From CAVRAW01 sp963716135 (GTDB lineage Bacteria > Planctomycetota > Planctomycetia > Pirellulales > JADZDJ01): 64,000 nucleotides of DNA. Within the stretch, counting starts at the first letter, position 1. Every line of letters begins with the position of its first letter. Under the pieces are notes generated by a model, which was given only the letters and a program-made list of their open reading frames with translations, searched no databases and was not told the origin of the DNA. Made by a program: the position numbers and the translations under genes. This document shows, one piece after another, positions 1 through 11,137 of this stretch. The stretch lies in contig OY970289.1 in assembly GCA_963716135.1 (NCBI GenBank), positions 2,170,001 through 2,234,000 on the forward strand, in the 5' to 3' direction.

Positions 1-1135
1 AGTAGGCTGCATCCATGGGTCGGTCGTCGCTAGTCGGCGCGCGCAAGTCGGATGCCGCCTGCAAAATATCGAAAACGTTGTCGATTTTGCCCCCCATCAC
101 CACGTGCAGGCCGGGGTGACCATAATTCCGCTTGAAAAGTATAGGTCGCCCATCGTTTCTCTCGCTGAAGTCGAGCGTGGTTTTCACCTCAAACAAGCTG
201 CGCACGTACTGACTGCGCCCGATGACCGGCAAATAGCGCGTGGCGTCTTTCAGCATTTGCATCACCTGCGTACCAGGCAGTCGAGCCAGCGCCAGCTTGT
301 CGTCGGCCACGGAGTCGCGAGCCTGCCACGCTTCATGTGGAGTATAACGAACATGGCTCAGGCTATGCAGATTTTCGGCGGGAAAGGGCATCGTGGAAAA
401 AAACGGCCCGTCCATCACGGTGATTCCCAAACCGGCGATTTCGGCCGGCGGGCGCACCAGCGCGATTTCCGCCAGCTCATGCCGAAAATCCAAAATCGGC
501 AAGCCCGAGCGGTGCAGCAGCGGATTGATCTGGGCGAACGCGCAATTGAACACCTGGTCTGCCATCAGGGAGTGGCCGTTATTCAGCCGGACCTGCAATT
601 GGCCTGAGCCTCCGGCAGGTTCGATCGTGGCCGCCTCGCAAGAGAGCATGACTTGAATTTCGGCGGCGGCCAGCGCGGCTTGCATCAATTCGCGCAACCG
701 CACGGCGTTGAAGGCGTATTCGCGAACTTGGAATACGGCTTCGATCAGGTCGCGGTCGAACAGTTTGGCCAGTTTCGGCGGGGCATCGCTGATCGGCGCT
801 CCGACTCGCTTGCAGAAACCGGAGAATTGGGCCGCCGTGACCTTGCTGTTCACGCGGGCAATGGCGTACAGCTTGGTGAAATCGCTGACGATCGCCCCAG
901 GAAACACCTCGGCAAACAGCGGAAAACTGGTCACGCAGCCTTTTCCCGTCAGAATACTGCGCGGATAGTGGTAGCCCTGATGCACACGGGCCTGATTGTT
1001 GTAGCTGGCCCGGGTGAGCAATTGATCCGCGGCTTCGACGAGCACCACGTCGTCGCCGGCGGCGCGAAAGAAAATCGCCAGGCAGCAACCGTAAAACCCG
1101 CCTCCGATGATGATGGTGCGACGCTGGGATGTCAT
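1..1135 (-). CDS. FAD-dependent oxidoreductase, 3'-truncated by window edge
   Basis: The minus-strand reading opens at ATG 1135 and runs without a stop to the window edge, giving about 378 residues with the C-terminus missing. The N-terminus MTSQRRTIIIGGGFYG is a dinucleotide-binding Rossmann strand-turn (GGGFYG), followed about 20 residues later by an acidic strand end (VVLVEAA). These are typical of DAO-like flavin oxidoreductases that bind the FAD ADP moiety. A conserved segment NNQARVHQGYHYPRS follows near residue 48. The substrate cannot be told from sequence; relatives sit near sugar or aminotransferase genes. The gene converges on the plus-strand tRNA at 1454. Family is fairly certain, function is not. 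Confidence 0.8.
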   Translation of the reverse strand, partial: MTSQRRTIIIGGGFYGCCLAIFFRAAGDDVVLVEAADQLLTRASYNNQARVHQGYHYPRSILTGKGCVTSFPLFAEVFPGAIVSDFTKLYAIARVNSKVTAAQFSGFCKRVGAPISDAPPKLAKLFDRDLIEAVFQVREYAFNAVRLRELMQAALAAAEIQVMLSCEAATIEPAGGSGQLQVRLNNGHSLMADQVFNCAFAQINPLLHRSGLPILDFRHELAEIALVRPPAEIAGLGITVMDGPFFSTMPFPAENLHSLSHVRYTPHEAWQARDSVADDKLALARLPGTQVMQMLKDATRYLPVIGRSQYVRSLFEVKTTLDFSERNDGRPILFKRNYGHPGLHVVMGGKIDNVFDILQAASDLRAPTSDDRPMDAAY

Positions 1136-1453
1136 GAAGGCGGTTGCTGCGTGGGACAATCGCGGGCTCGCGGGATACTCAAATACAGCCGCAGAATGGG
1201 CAGGAACGACCCTGACAAGGCGGCGCATCTGCTTGCGAATCTTTATGATAGTTTTCCAGTGCCACGCCAACAAGGACGGCCGATCCGAAGTCTATGGTGC
1301 TGGGTCATTTGCGATGCGTTCAAAACCGCCGCCGGGCTTGTCTCGACGGTGCATTTCGATACCCTAAGCCATATCGCTCCCGGCGCGCGACAGTCGGCCT
1401 GGCGGGGTTGAACCTCGGCCGGCGAGAAATCGTCGATTGCAAGGGGGCGTTTG
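1136..1453. other. Intergenic, no gene recognised
   Basis: About 318 bases lie between the oxidoreductase start and the tRNA. Short readings cross it but have no ribosome site or recognisable domain. It should contain the promoters of the leftward oxidoreductase and the rightward tRNA. I see no convincing -35/-10 pair. Confidence 0.4.
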
Positions 1454-1527
1454 GGCGACGTAGCTCAGTTGGTTAGAGCAGCGGCTTCATAAGCCGCGTG
1501 TCGGCGGTTCGAGTCCGCCCGTCGCTA
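1454..1527 (+). tRNA. tRNA with CAT anticodon (probably elongator tRNA-Met)
   Basis: A full cloverleaf can be drawn. The acceptor GGCGACG pairs with CGTCGCT (one G-T end pair). The D arm is GCTC/GAGC, the anticodon stem GCGGC/GCCGC encloses TTCATAA, and the T arm GGCGG-TTCGAGT-CCGCC is perfect. The discriminator is A and CCA is not encoded. The body closely resembles bacterial elongator tRNA-Met. A lysidine-modified tRNA-Ile2 also carries CAT and cannot be excluded by eye. Confidence 0.93.
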
Positions 1528-1615
1528 CTGGATATTTGGCGCGAAACGGCGCGCTACCAGCCTGGAGGCCGGGGCAAAACCGCAAGCGGAGTTCGAATGT
1601 TCGACAGGTTGTGGG

Positions 1616-4600
1616 CTACGGATTGAAATCGGGATTCGTGGCGGTGCCGTCCATGCCGTCGTTGTCGTCGGGATCGCCGCCGGCGCCGCCGGCGCCGAAG
1701 GCGACCGTGTTGCCGCTGTAAGTGTTGCCGGTGTTGACAAAGGTATCGTCGTGATGCACACCGCCGCCGTCGGCATCTCCGCCATCGCCCCCCGTGCCGC
1801 CAGTTCCGCCGGTCGCATCGCCGCCGTTGCCACCATTGCCGGCCTTCGCGGAGTTGAAGGTGATTTTTGTCTGCGTGATGGTTAGCGGCACCGAGCTGTA
1901 GACGCCGCCGCCTTGAGCATCTCCGCCTTTGCCGCCTGCTCCGCCATCGAAGCCCGTGCCGCCGTCGCCTCCGGCACCTGCGGTGAGTGAGTTCTTCGAG
2001 ATGGTGGAGTTGGAGATGTCGACGCTGCTGACGGCCTCGGTGGCGACACTGATGCCTCCCCCAATAGCCAGGCCAGCGTTCCCGCCCGCTCCGCCGGTAC
2101 CGTCGGTGGCGTTGGCGCTGCCGCCTCCGCCCCCATTTCCGGCACGAGCGCAGTTGTTCGAAACGGTCGACTTAGTCACATTCAGGTTGTTCGCCCCACT
2201 GATGCCGCCCCCCGCACTGTTGCCGCCACGGCCGCCTGCGCCCCCCGCGACGGCGGAGGCACTGGATGCGCCTCCGTCTCCGCCGGCGCCGCCGGTTGCG
2301 GAGTTGTTGGTGATGGTGGAATTGGTGATCGTCATGGCGCCAAGCGCAACGAGGCCGCCACCGTCGGCGTATCCGCCCAGGCCGCCCACGTCGCCGGTGT
2401 CGCCGTCGCCGCCGTCGCCGCCGTTGCCTCCGGTGATCGAATTGCCGCACACCGTGGACTTTGTCAGAGTGACGTCCTGGTCCGCGGCGATACCGCCGCC
2501 TGTAGCCTGGCCACCGATGCCGGGTGCGCCGCCTTGATCGCCGCCAGTGCCACCCGCGCCTCCGTTGCCCCCCTTGAGCGAGTTTCCAACGAATGTGGAG
2601 CAGTTTGCGCTAAACGCGACGTCACTGAACACGCCGCCACCGCTTGCAAGGCCGCCTGCACCCCCCTCGCCGCCGGTGCCAAGGTCGGGAGCGTTGCCGC
2701 CGTTGCCGCCGTCGCCAGCGCAGCCGGAGTTCTTCGAGACGTCGGAAGAGTTGATCTGAGCGCCGTCGCCGAACACGCCGCCGCCTTGAACGTGGCCACC
2801 GTCACCACCTTTGCCGCCGGTGCCGGGTTCGCCGCTGCAATCGCCGCCGGTGCCACCGTCGCCGCCGGCAAGCGAGTTCTTCGTGATGCTCGATTTGGTG
2901 ATCGTCGGTTCAGAACGCGCCCACACTCCGCCGCCTTCGGCGTAGCCGCCGGCGCCGCCGTCGCCACCGGTGTTGCCATTGCCCCCCTTGCCACCGTCGC
3001 CGCCGTCGCCGCCGATCGCAGTGTTCAGACAGATTGTGGTATCGGTGATAACGATCACTGCGCCACGTTCGGAAGAGGTGCCGCCGCCGAGCACATCGCC
3101 GCCGTCGCCGGCATCGCCGCCATTGTTGATTCCGAAGGCGCCATTGCCGCCGTCACCACCCCGTGCGAAATTCTTCGACACTTCGGACTTAGTGAGCGTG
3201 AGTTGGCGTAGCGCGTCGATTCCGGCGCCGGTCACACCGCCTCCTCGGCCGGCTGTGCCGCTATCGTTGATATTTCCGCTGCCGCCGCCATCGCCGCCAT
3301 CGCCGCCGATGGCACAATTGCCGTTGATCTTTGAACGCAGCGCGCAAACTTGCAGGCCGCGGATGCCGCCTCCGTTGACGAAGCCGCCGATGCCGCCCGT
3401 CAAGCCGGCGTTGCCCGCCTCGCCGCCGAAGCCACCATTGCCACCAGCGGCTAAATTGTTCAAGACACAGGTATCGGTGATGTTCACCGGGCCATCGCTG
3501 TAAATTCCGCCGCCTTCGGCGTTGCCGCCGTCGCCACCGGGTCCGCCTTCGGCGCCAGGGTTTTCGGCGCCATTGCCGCCGTCGCCGCCGATGGCTTTGT
3601 TGCAATTGACCACGCAATTATTCAGCGTGACTCCGGCGCCGGAGGCGACAGGTGTCGCAATCACAACGGCCGGGTCCATGAAGAAGTTCACGTTGTAGAT
3701 TCCGCCCCCCTGGGCATCGCCGCCTTTGCCGCCGGAGATGACGGAAACGACTTCGATGGTGAAGTCGCCGTCCTCTTCGGGGGTAACGCTGCCGCCTTGT
3801 GCGCCGTCGCCGCCGCAGGCGATGTTGTTCGAAACACTACTCTTGCAGCCCCAGACGGCGCCTTCGGCATAGATGCCGCCACCCTGTGCTTCGCCGCCAT
3901 TACCGCCGGGCGTGCCGCCGTTGCCGGCTTTCGCCTCGTTGCAATCAACCGTCGATTTATTCAGCGAGACCGCGCCGAGCGTGGTTGGCTGCAACGTGAC
4001 AAGGCCAAGCCCTTCGGGTATCTCGCCGCTGCCGACGAAGATACCGCCACCCCGTGCATCGCAATTGGTGGGCGCAGCAGCGCTGCCCGAGCCGTCGTTG
4101 CCGCCGATAGCGCGGTTGAAATTGACTTGCGAGCTATCGATGATTACCAGCGCCGGCGGAATTGCCGGAGCCGATTTGGATTTGGAAGATTTGGAAGTCG
4201 TGGAGAATGTGGGCATGGCGAACTGGTTGTTGGCGACGTAAATGCCGCCCCCCTCGCCGTCGCCGGCACGTGCGCCCAAACCGTCACTTGCGGGCGAGGC
4301 ACCGGTGCCACCGTCGCCGCCATCGCCGCCGCGCGCGGTGTTTTGATTGACCTTCGAGCAGTTTTTGACGCTGACGGCGTAGGTGAACGCTTGGACCGGC
4401 GTCGTTTTGACGGTCAAGTCGTGGGCCACGTTCAAGCCGACGAAGATTCCGCCCCCCTGTCCGTCGCCTCCAAAGCCTCCGTTTCCGCCAGACGTTGCGC
4501 CGTCGCCGCCTTTACCACCGTCGCCGCCCACGGCGCTGTTGCAACTGACCTCTGTACTACAGATGGTGACGGGCGCAGCGCCCAAATGCCGCCACCCGCG

Positions 4601-5618
4601 GCGTAACCACCGTCGCCGCCACTGGTGCCGTCGTCATCGGAGAGCCCTTCGGCGCCATCGGCTCCCTTGGCCAGATTTGCGCGACGAGGCAATTGGTCAG
4701 GGAAACCGGCGCGGTCGAAGCGATGCCGCCGCCGTACGCGTTGCCGCCTTGGCTGCTGAGGAAGCCGGCGTCGAGGGAGGTGCCGCCGCCGATCGCTCGG
4801 TTGTTCAGCACTTTGCTGCCGGTGAGCGTCAGGCATGGGATGTTCGTGGCATAGATGCCGCCGCCGTAGGCGTAGCCGCCATATCCGCCGCCGTCGAGGC
4901 CGTCGCCGCCGAGCGCCGAGTTGTATTGGACGGTGATACATTTGAGGGATTGTGTTCCGCCGTCGATGTACAAGCCGCCGCCGTAAGCGTTGGCGCCACT
5001 GCCGCCGCCGATCCAGGGGAGCATCGAGCCGGCTGCGCCCTGAGCGGTGCAACATTCGATGACGACATTTTGCAGTGTGAGTTTTCCGCCGGTGCTGAGG
5101 ATGCCGCCGCCATGTGCATCAGTTTCACCAGGGAAGACTCCTTCGGTGCCGTCGTCCTGCGCCAGACCGTTGCGGATGGTGAGATTTTTGAAGATGACGG
5201 TGACGCCGTCGAGAATTTGAAATACGCGATCGATCATTTGCGCGTCGATGATCGATTTGCCTGCGCCGGCGCCTTGAATCGTCACCTTGCGGCCGGACTG
5301 GGTGAGATCCAAATCCCCTTCCTGCGCGGCGTTCTCTTGCCCGTTGGAATTGGTGATCGAAAGGTTGTACACGCCTTTTTGCAGCGTGATCACATCGTCG
5401 CCGGCCGAGTTGTTCGCGCCGATGATGGCGTAGCGCAGCGAATGCGTGTCAAGTGGATCGTCCGGCGCGGTTGCCAACGGATTGTAATTCGCAAGCAGAG
5501 TCCGCAGCTCGAGCCATTCGATGCCGATGGGCCGAGATCGGTGCGGGCGGGCCTTTGCTCGATTGAGCACGTGGAATCGAGAGTGGCGCGCACGAGAGAG
5601 CAATTTGCGAACTCGCAT
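1616..5618 (-). CDS. Giant secreted Gly-rich parallel beta-helix repeat protein, copy A (about 1334 aa)
   Basis: The start is ATG 5618, preceded by an AGGAG-type site. The N-terminus is basic and then carries IEWLELRTLLANYNP, a variant of the planctomycete extracellular-protein motif. Residues of about 45-200 form a beta-helix entry (GDDVITLQKGVYNLSITNSN, NLTIRNGLAQDD). The rest is some 20 rungs of about 45-60 residues alternating a strand block such as VTITxSxVSxNxA with GGDGGxGG loops and a closing GGGIY/GGGIW. This GGG(I)...N.A pattern resembles chlamydial Pmp (POMP) repeats more than mycobacterial PGRS. No C-terminal anchor is visible; it ends PDFNP. The reading is broken by two apparent 1-base losses near 4680 and 4580, after which all frames rejoin to an exact codon total. 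It lies 52 bases downstream of its paralogue. Function is likely surface adhesion or structure, by inference. Confidence 0.8.
3790..4480 (-). repeat. Long segment shared by the two giant repeat genes (copy A side)
   Basis: The proteins encoded here and at 8300-8985 match rung for rung: TYAVSVKN.SKVNQNTARGG, then GDGEGGGIY, STTSKSSKSK, PAIPPALVIIDSSQVNFNRA, TTLGAVSLNKSTVDCNEAK and GGGIYAEG. DNA identity is also very high locally, for example around 4130-4165 versus 8640-8675. This is far above the similarity elsewhere in the pair and points to recent segmental duplication or gene conversion. Confidence 0.75.
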
Positions 5619-5670
5619 GGATATGCTCCTGAAGTATTTTCAAAGTTGCGAGAAGGATTCGGATCTAATA

Positions 5671-8600
5671 CTAGCCATCCACGTTGGGGTCGCCGTTGGT
5701 GCCTGGGTTGCCGGGGTTGCCGTTGGGGCTGCCACCGTCGCCGGCGTCGCCGGCATCGACCGTGTTGTTGGCGATGGTCGAGCCATTGTTGTTGACGGGT
5801 GAACCGAAGGCGCCGCCGCCTGCGGCATCGCCGCCGTTGCCGCCGTCGCCAGCGGTGCCGGAATCGCTATCCCCGCCCCGGCCGCCGTCGCCGCCGATGG
5901 CACTGTTGAAAGTGACCTTCGACTGGTTCACATCGATCGTTCCCAGCGAATACAAACCGCCGCCATGAGCGGCATCGGCGTCGCCGCCGCGGCCACCATC
6001 GCTGCCATTGGTTCCACTGCCGCCGTCGCCGCCGTCGCCTGAGATGGCCTTGTTCTTGGAAACTTCCGACTTGGTGAGGGTGATGCCGTCAATGGCACAG
6101 ATCGCGCCGCCACGCCCGTCGCCGCTGCCACCGCCGTCTCCGCCGGAATTGGAACCGCTGGCCGATGTGCCGCCGTTGCCGCCGTTGCCGCCGGTGGCCG
6201 TATTGCAATTGAGCGTGGAATTGGAAACTGTCACAGACATCACCACGTAGATGGCGCCCCCCTCGCCGCCGCCGCCGAAGCCGCCGAAGCCCCCGTCGAA
6301 ATCGTCTCCCGTGTTATTTGCGCCGTTGCCGCCGTTGCCCCCCGTGGCACGGTTGAACGAGAGGGTTGATTTGCTCACGCACGAAGTGTCATGGGCCCAG
6401 ACGGCGCCGCCTTGCGCATTGCCGCCGAAGCCGGTCGTGCGCGGAGCACTGCTGTCACCAGCATTTCCGCCGTTGCCGGCGGTGATGGCGTTTTGGCACA
6501 AATTGGAACCTGTGATCGTGGCAACTCTTCCCGCATAAACGCCGCCGCCGTCGGCGTCACCGCCCCGGCCGCCTGCGCCGCCATTTCCGTCGCTGCTTCC
6601 GCCGTTGCCGCCGTTGCCGGCTTTGAGCGTGTTGAACGAGAGTGTGGAGCAACTGATGTTAACATCCGTTGCGGCGTAGACTCCGCCGCCCTGAGCATAG
6701 CCGCCGTCGCCGCCGCCACCGCCATTGCCTTCGCCGCTGGCATTTCCGCCATTGCCGCCGTTGCCGCCCTTGGCCGTGTTCGAACTTACGCAGGATCCGA
6801 CAATATTCACAAATTCGCCTGCGACCAAATTCGGGGCAATTGGCTCATTGTTGTCCTCCGGAACAAAGTTCGAGAAGATACCGCCGCCCTGCGCACGGCC
6901 GCCGGCGCCACCGGCGCCGCCGGAACCGTCTGTGCTGCCCGCGCCTGCGCCTCCGTCGCCTCCCTTGGCAAGATTGCACGACACACTCGAGTTGATGATG
7001 TCCATAAAACCGCTGACAGTGGAAACCTGCTTCGTTGTAATGGCCAGCGCGGGGGCTGCGGCTAAGCCGCCGGCGAAGATGCCGCCCCCTTGGGCTTGGC
7101 CGCCGTTACCGCCGTCGCTCGCGTCACCGTCAGTGGAAGAGCTCAAACCATCCGCGCTGCGCCGCCGATGGCGCAGTTGTTGTTGACGTTCGATTTGCTC
7201 ACGAAGACAAGTGCCGACGAGGTTTGGGTGCTCGTGGTGATCGCCGGGTTCACACGACGACTGTTGATGTTGCTGTAAGTTCCGCCACCGGCTGCATCGC
7301 CGCCATCGCCACCCTTGCCCGGCTCGTCGCCGACTCCGCCCGCGCCGCCGTCCCCCGCGATGGCGCTGTTGCAGTTGACTTCGGAGCGCGTGAGCGTCAG
7401 TACCTGCGTGCCGTCCGGCGTCACACTGGCTAGGAAGGGGATCAAGGGAATTTCGATGAGCCCTGTACGAATACCGCCGCCTTGAGCAGTACCGCCATTG
7501 CCGCCGTCGCCGCCGCCGGTGTCGTTCTGGCTCGCGCCGCCCATGCCACCGGCGCCGCCTTTGGCGCAGTTGCCTGAAACTTTGGAATAGTCAACTGAAG
7601 CGGACTCGATTGCAATGATACCGCCGCCATAGACACTGCCACCTTGTCCTCCCGTTCCACCTTGGAAGAAGCTGGTTCCCCCCGTGCCTCCCGCGCCACC
7701 CTTGGCAAAGTTATTACTGACGCTGGAACTGTTACATACGATGACGCTCCCATCGCAGGCGATGCCGCCACCGAAAACCGAGCCGCCCAAGCCGCCCAGG
7801 CCGCCAGTCTCGGCGTCGCCGGCGGGTCCGCCGGTTCCGCCATCTCCGCCAACGGCGCAATTGGAGTTCACGGTCGTCTTGTCGATCGTGACGCTTCCAT
7901 CGAAGAAAACGCCGCCCCCGTCAACCTCGCCGCCGTCGCCGCCTCGACCGCCATCTTGCCCGAAGGTCTGGCCATCGCCCCCCGCGCCCCCGTCGCCGCC
8001 GAAGGCGCCGTTGCACGAAATGTCAGACGACTTGGCCAGGAGGGCGCCAGTGCTGTAGATGCCGCCTGTGGCATCGCCACCCGATCCGCCGTCGCTGCCG
8101 TCGGCTCCGTCGCCACCCTCGCCGCCAAACGCTTTGTTGAAGTTGACGACGCAATTAATGAGCGTGACATCGGCCGCCGCAGCAAAGGATGCCGCGGTAG
8201 GCAACACTTCGAAGCTTAAGTTGAAGATTCCGCCCCCCAGGGCATCGCCGCCGCCGCCGCCGGGAATGGGGTCGGGCCCGCCATTGGGAAAGCCGAAACC
8301 CGCTGCGCCGTCGCCGCCGCACGCGACATTCTTCGAAACACTCGTCTTGTTGGCCCAGACGGTTCCTTCCGCATAGATGCCGCCGCCAAAAGCTTCGCCG
8401 CCAAAGCCGCCGGGCGAGCCGCCGTCTCCCCCCTTGGCCTCGTTGCAATCGACGGTGGACTTATTGAGCGAAACTGCGCCGAGCGTTGTCGGCGTCGACG
8501 TAATGGTGGTCAACTCGTTGTCGATTTCGACACTCCCGACGAAAATTCCACCGCCGTGGGCGTTGCTATCGAAGGGGAGATCGCCTATGCCGCCGTCGCC

Positions 8601-10509
8601 GTCGTTGCCGCCGATGGCGCGATTGAAGTTCACTTGCGAGCTATCGATGATCACCAGCGCCGGCGGAATTGCCGGAGTAGGCGGCGCTTTGGATTTGGAA
8701 GATTTGGAAGTCGTGGAGAGTGTGGGAAAGGCGAACTGGTTGGTGGCAGCGTAAATGCCGCCCCCCTCGCCATCGCCGGAGCGCGCACCAAACCGTCTGT
8801 TGTTATTTCGCCGGCGCCGCCATCCCCGCCGTCGCCGCCGCGCGCGGTATTCTGATTGACCTTCGAGCCGTTTTTGACACTGACGGCGTAGGTGACCAGT
8901 TGAACTGGCGCCGTGTTGACGGTCAAAAACGGGTTCAAGTTCAGGTTGACATAGATGCCGCCGCCTTGTCCGTCGCCGCCGGCGCCCCCATCTCCGCCAA
9001 GGACGAAGCCCTCGCCGCCATCGCCGCCTCTGCCGCCCAGCGCGGAATTGCGACTGATGTCGGTACAACTGACGGTGACCGGCGCTGAGGCCCAGACGCC
9101 GCCGCCGGCTGCCGAACCGCCGTCGCCCCCTTTGCCGCCGGCATCTTTCGCCGACCCACCTTGGCCACCGTCGCCGGCGCATGCGAGATTACTGCAGACG
9201 GTCGATGAAGTAATGGTGAGGCCAGCCAAGGCGAAAATACCGCCTCCTTCTGCAACGCCACCGTGGCCCCCCATGCCGCCGGTGTCGGAATTTTCAGTTC
9301 CGTCACCGCCGTCGCCGCCATCGCCGGCATGCGCTATGTTACCCACAAAGCAGCAGTTGGTGGCGCAGACCTGCAGCAGGCTATACAGACCGCCGCCGCG
9401 GGCATCGCCGCCGCCTCCCGCCGCGCCGCCGTTCGCGTTCGTGGAGTCGCCGCCGTTGCTGCCGTCGCCGGCGATCGCGGCGTTTTGCGAGACGTTGGAA
9501 TTGTCGATCGAAAACACGGTGGACGAACTTATAGTTTTGGCCGTCAAATCGAAGAGCGGGCCTCTTACGTAGATACCGCCGCCAAAGGCATCGCCGCCGA
9601 GGTTTCCGTCGCCGCCATTGCCGGATTCGCTGTCGGAGTCGCCGCCGTCGGCTGCGCAACCTGCGTGAGCGAGGTTGCAAACGATGTTCGACTTGCTGAT
9701 GCAGACGGTGGTTCCTTCGCTGTAGAGGCCGCCGCCGAAAGCGCTGCCGCCGGCGCCGCCTTGTTGACCGTCGGGACTGTCGGAATCGCCGTCGTCGCCG
9801 GCGACGCCGTTGCCGCCAAGCGCTTTGTTGTTTTGCAGCGTGCTGGAAACGATTTTCAACGTGGGCCCGTCGGAGTAGATTCCGCCGCCGCGCACGCCAG
9901 CTCCAGAAGCGCCAGCTACATCTCCATCGGCGCCAAGAGCGGTGCAACATTCGATGACGACGTTTTGCAAAGTGACGCACCCGTTGCTGAGAATGCCGCC
10001 GCCATAGGCGAACGTGTCACCGGGGTACGCGCCTTCGCTGCCGTCGTCCTGCGCCAGACCGTTGCGGAGCGTGACGTTTTTGAAGATGACGGTGACGCCT
10101 TCAAAAATCTGGAAGATGCGATCGATGCATGCAGCATCGATGATTGATTTGCCTGCGCCTGCGCCCTGAATAGTGACCTTTCGGCCTGATTGAGTGAGAT
10201 CCAAATCCCCTTCATAGGCCTGGTTCTCTTGGCCGTTGGAATTGGTGATCGAAAGTTTGTACACGCCTTTTTGAAGCGTGATCACGTCGTCGCCGCCGGA
10301 ATTGTTGGCCGCAATGATGGCGGCGCGCAGACTGTGGCTATTGCCGGCATCATCGGGCGCGGAAGCCCAGGGATTGAAGTTCGCCAGCAGCGTTCGCAGC
10401 TCCAACCATTCCACGCCGATCGGTCGGCCGCGTCGCAAGCGCAGCTTTCGATCGATTCGATAGGCTAGTGCCCGATTTGCGCAGAACGCAACGGATTGCG
10501 AGCGGACAT
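5671..10509 (-). CDS. Giant secreted Gly-rich parallel beta-helix repeat protein, copy B (about 1613 aa)
   Basis: This is the paralogue of the protein at 1616-5618 and lies upstream of it in the same transcript direction. I place the start at ATG 10509 (GGGAG site 8 bases before). The first codons, MSARNPLRSAQIGH, need a 1-base correction near 10466 to join the main frame at RRGRPIGVEWLELRTLLAN. Two further 1-base losses are inferred near 8789 (copy A has one more G at the matching site) and 7161. With three bases restored the length is exactly divisible by three. It has the same architecture: planctomycete N-terminal motif, beta-helix entry, then about 25 rungs of GGGIY...N.A.GGDGG type, ending TNGDPNVDG. 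Strand blocks such as TLTKSEVSKN recur. It probably forms an extended extracellular beta-helix; partner and ligand are unknown. Confidence 0.8.
8300..8985 (-). repeat. Long segment shared by the two giant repeat genes (copy B side)
   Basis: This is the counterpart of 3790-4480. It includes the unusual Ser/Lys-rich linker STTSKSSKSK placed between two beta-helix rungs. That linker occurs once per gene and is not part of the Gly-rich rung pattern. Confidence 0.75.
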
Positions 10510-10960
10510 GGCTGTTCTCCCGGAAGTGGTCAGATCAGAGCTGATTAAAAAGAGATGCGCTGGCGAAAGGACCCCTAGGCACTCATGTTTCGACAGGCGA
10601 AATACTACCCATTTTTTCCAAGCTGTGCAATCATCCTGAACACAACCTGCGAGAAGGCCATATCAAACGTCCGAAATAGGGCGTTTTCCCCATGCGCCGA
10701 CCGGGCTGATCGGTCCGAACGGTAGGCCGCGGCCAAGGGCCGGATGGTTGGGCGGAGGGGTTTGGAACGGGAGCCCAAGCTCTTTTTGGGACGCCGCCGC
10801 TTGCCGTACCTAGTCAGCGCCGTGGTCGTGTCGAGTATGCCGATTGTGCGGGTTCCGCAGAGCGGACGAACGCCGCGATTTTTGCACCTAGAGCGAGGAT
10901 GTACTAGGTTTTCTTTTGAAGTCGCGCGGCACAAATAACTGTTACGGACAACATTTGTAT
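10510..10960. other. Intergenic between giant repeat genes and Flp pilin
   Basis: A divergent spacer of about 450 bases should hold the promoter for the leftward repeat-gene pair and the rightward pilin. Possible short readings in it (for example 10605-10934 minus) have no recognisable domain and no ribosome site. No clear sigma-70 pair was found. Confidence 0.4.
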
Positions 10961-11137
10961 ATGAAGTGGTTATGCCGGTTCCTACGGTCAGAAGACGGTC
11001 CTACCGCAGTTGAATATGCGGTAATGCTCGCGCTGATTATTTTGGTCTGCCTCTCGGCGATCATGACCATCGGGCAACAAACTGCTAGCAGCTATCAGAA
11101 CTCGGCTGCGTCGATTTCCAGTGCGATGGGCAGTTAA
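10961..11137 (+). CDS. Flp/Fap-type pilin subunit (58 aa)
   Basis: The protein MKWLCRFLRSEDGPTAVEYA continues into a hydrophobic helix (VMLALIILVCLSAIM) and a short polar tail. This matches Flp pilins of Tad/Flp type IVb systems: a short basic leader, a G/A-TAVEY processing-type site with the conserved Glu at mature position about +5, then one transmembrane helix. The prepilin peptidase is expected to cut after the Gly of EDG. An upstream in-frame codon at 10916 would extend it, but ATG 10961 gives the usual leader length. No tad secretion or assembly genes are in the window, so the subunit is an orphan here. A large hairpin terminator lies about 220 bases downstream. Confidence 0.88.
   Translation: MKWLCRFLRSEDGPTAVEYAVMLALIILVCLSAIMTIGQQTASSYQNSAASISSAMGS

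Noticed and set aside
1929..5795. Long plus-strand open readings rich in Pro (PPSPPAPP) and mixed-composition readings opposite the first giant repeat gene
   Set aside because: They are mirrors of GGC/GGT-rich coding on the minus strand. The Gly-rich frame has a ribosome site, an extracellular N-terminal motif and regular rungs; the opposite frames have none.
5684..10147. Pro-rich and Ala-rich plus-strand readings opposite the second giant gene
   Set aside because: Same mirror effect. No starts with ribosome sites and no known domain.
1616..10509. CRISPR array or tandem minisatellite
   Set aside because: Repeats are codon-periodic and degenerate, with variable spacing, and translate into regular protein rungs. 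There are no constant repeats with unique spacers and no cas genes.
1616..10509. True PE_PGRS relatives acquired from mycobacteria
   Set aside because: No PE domain is present, and the strand blocks between Gly loops are of beta-helix type. Resemblance is limited to GGDGG runs.
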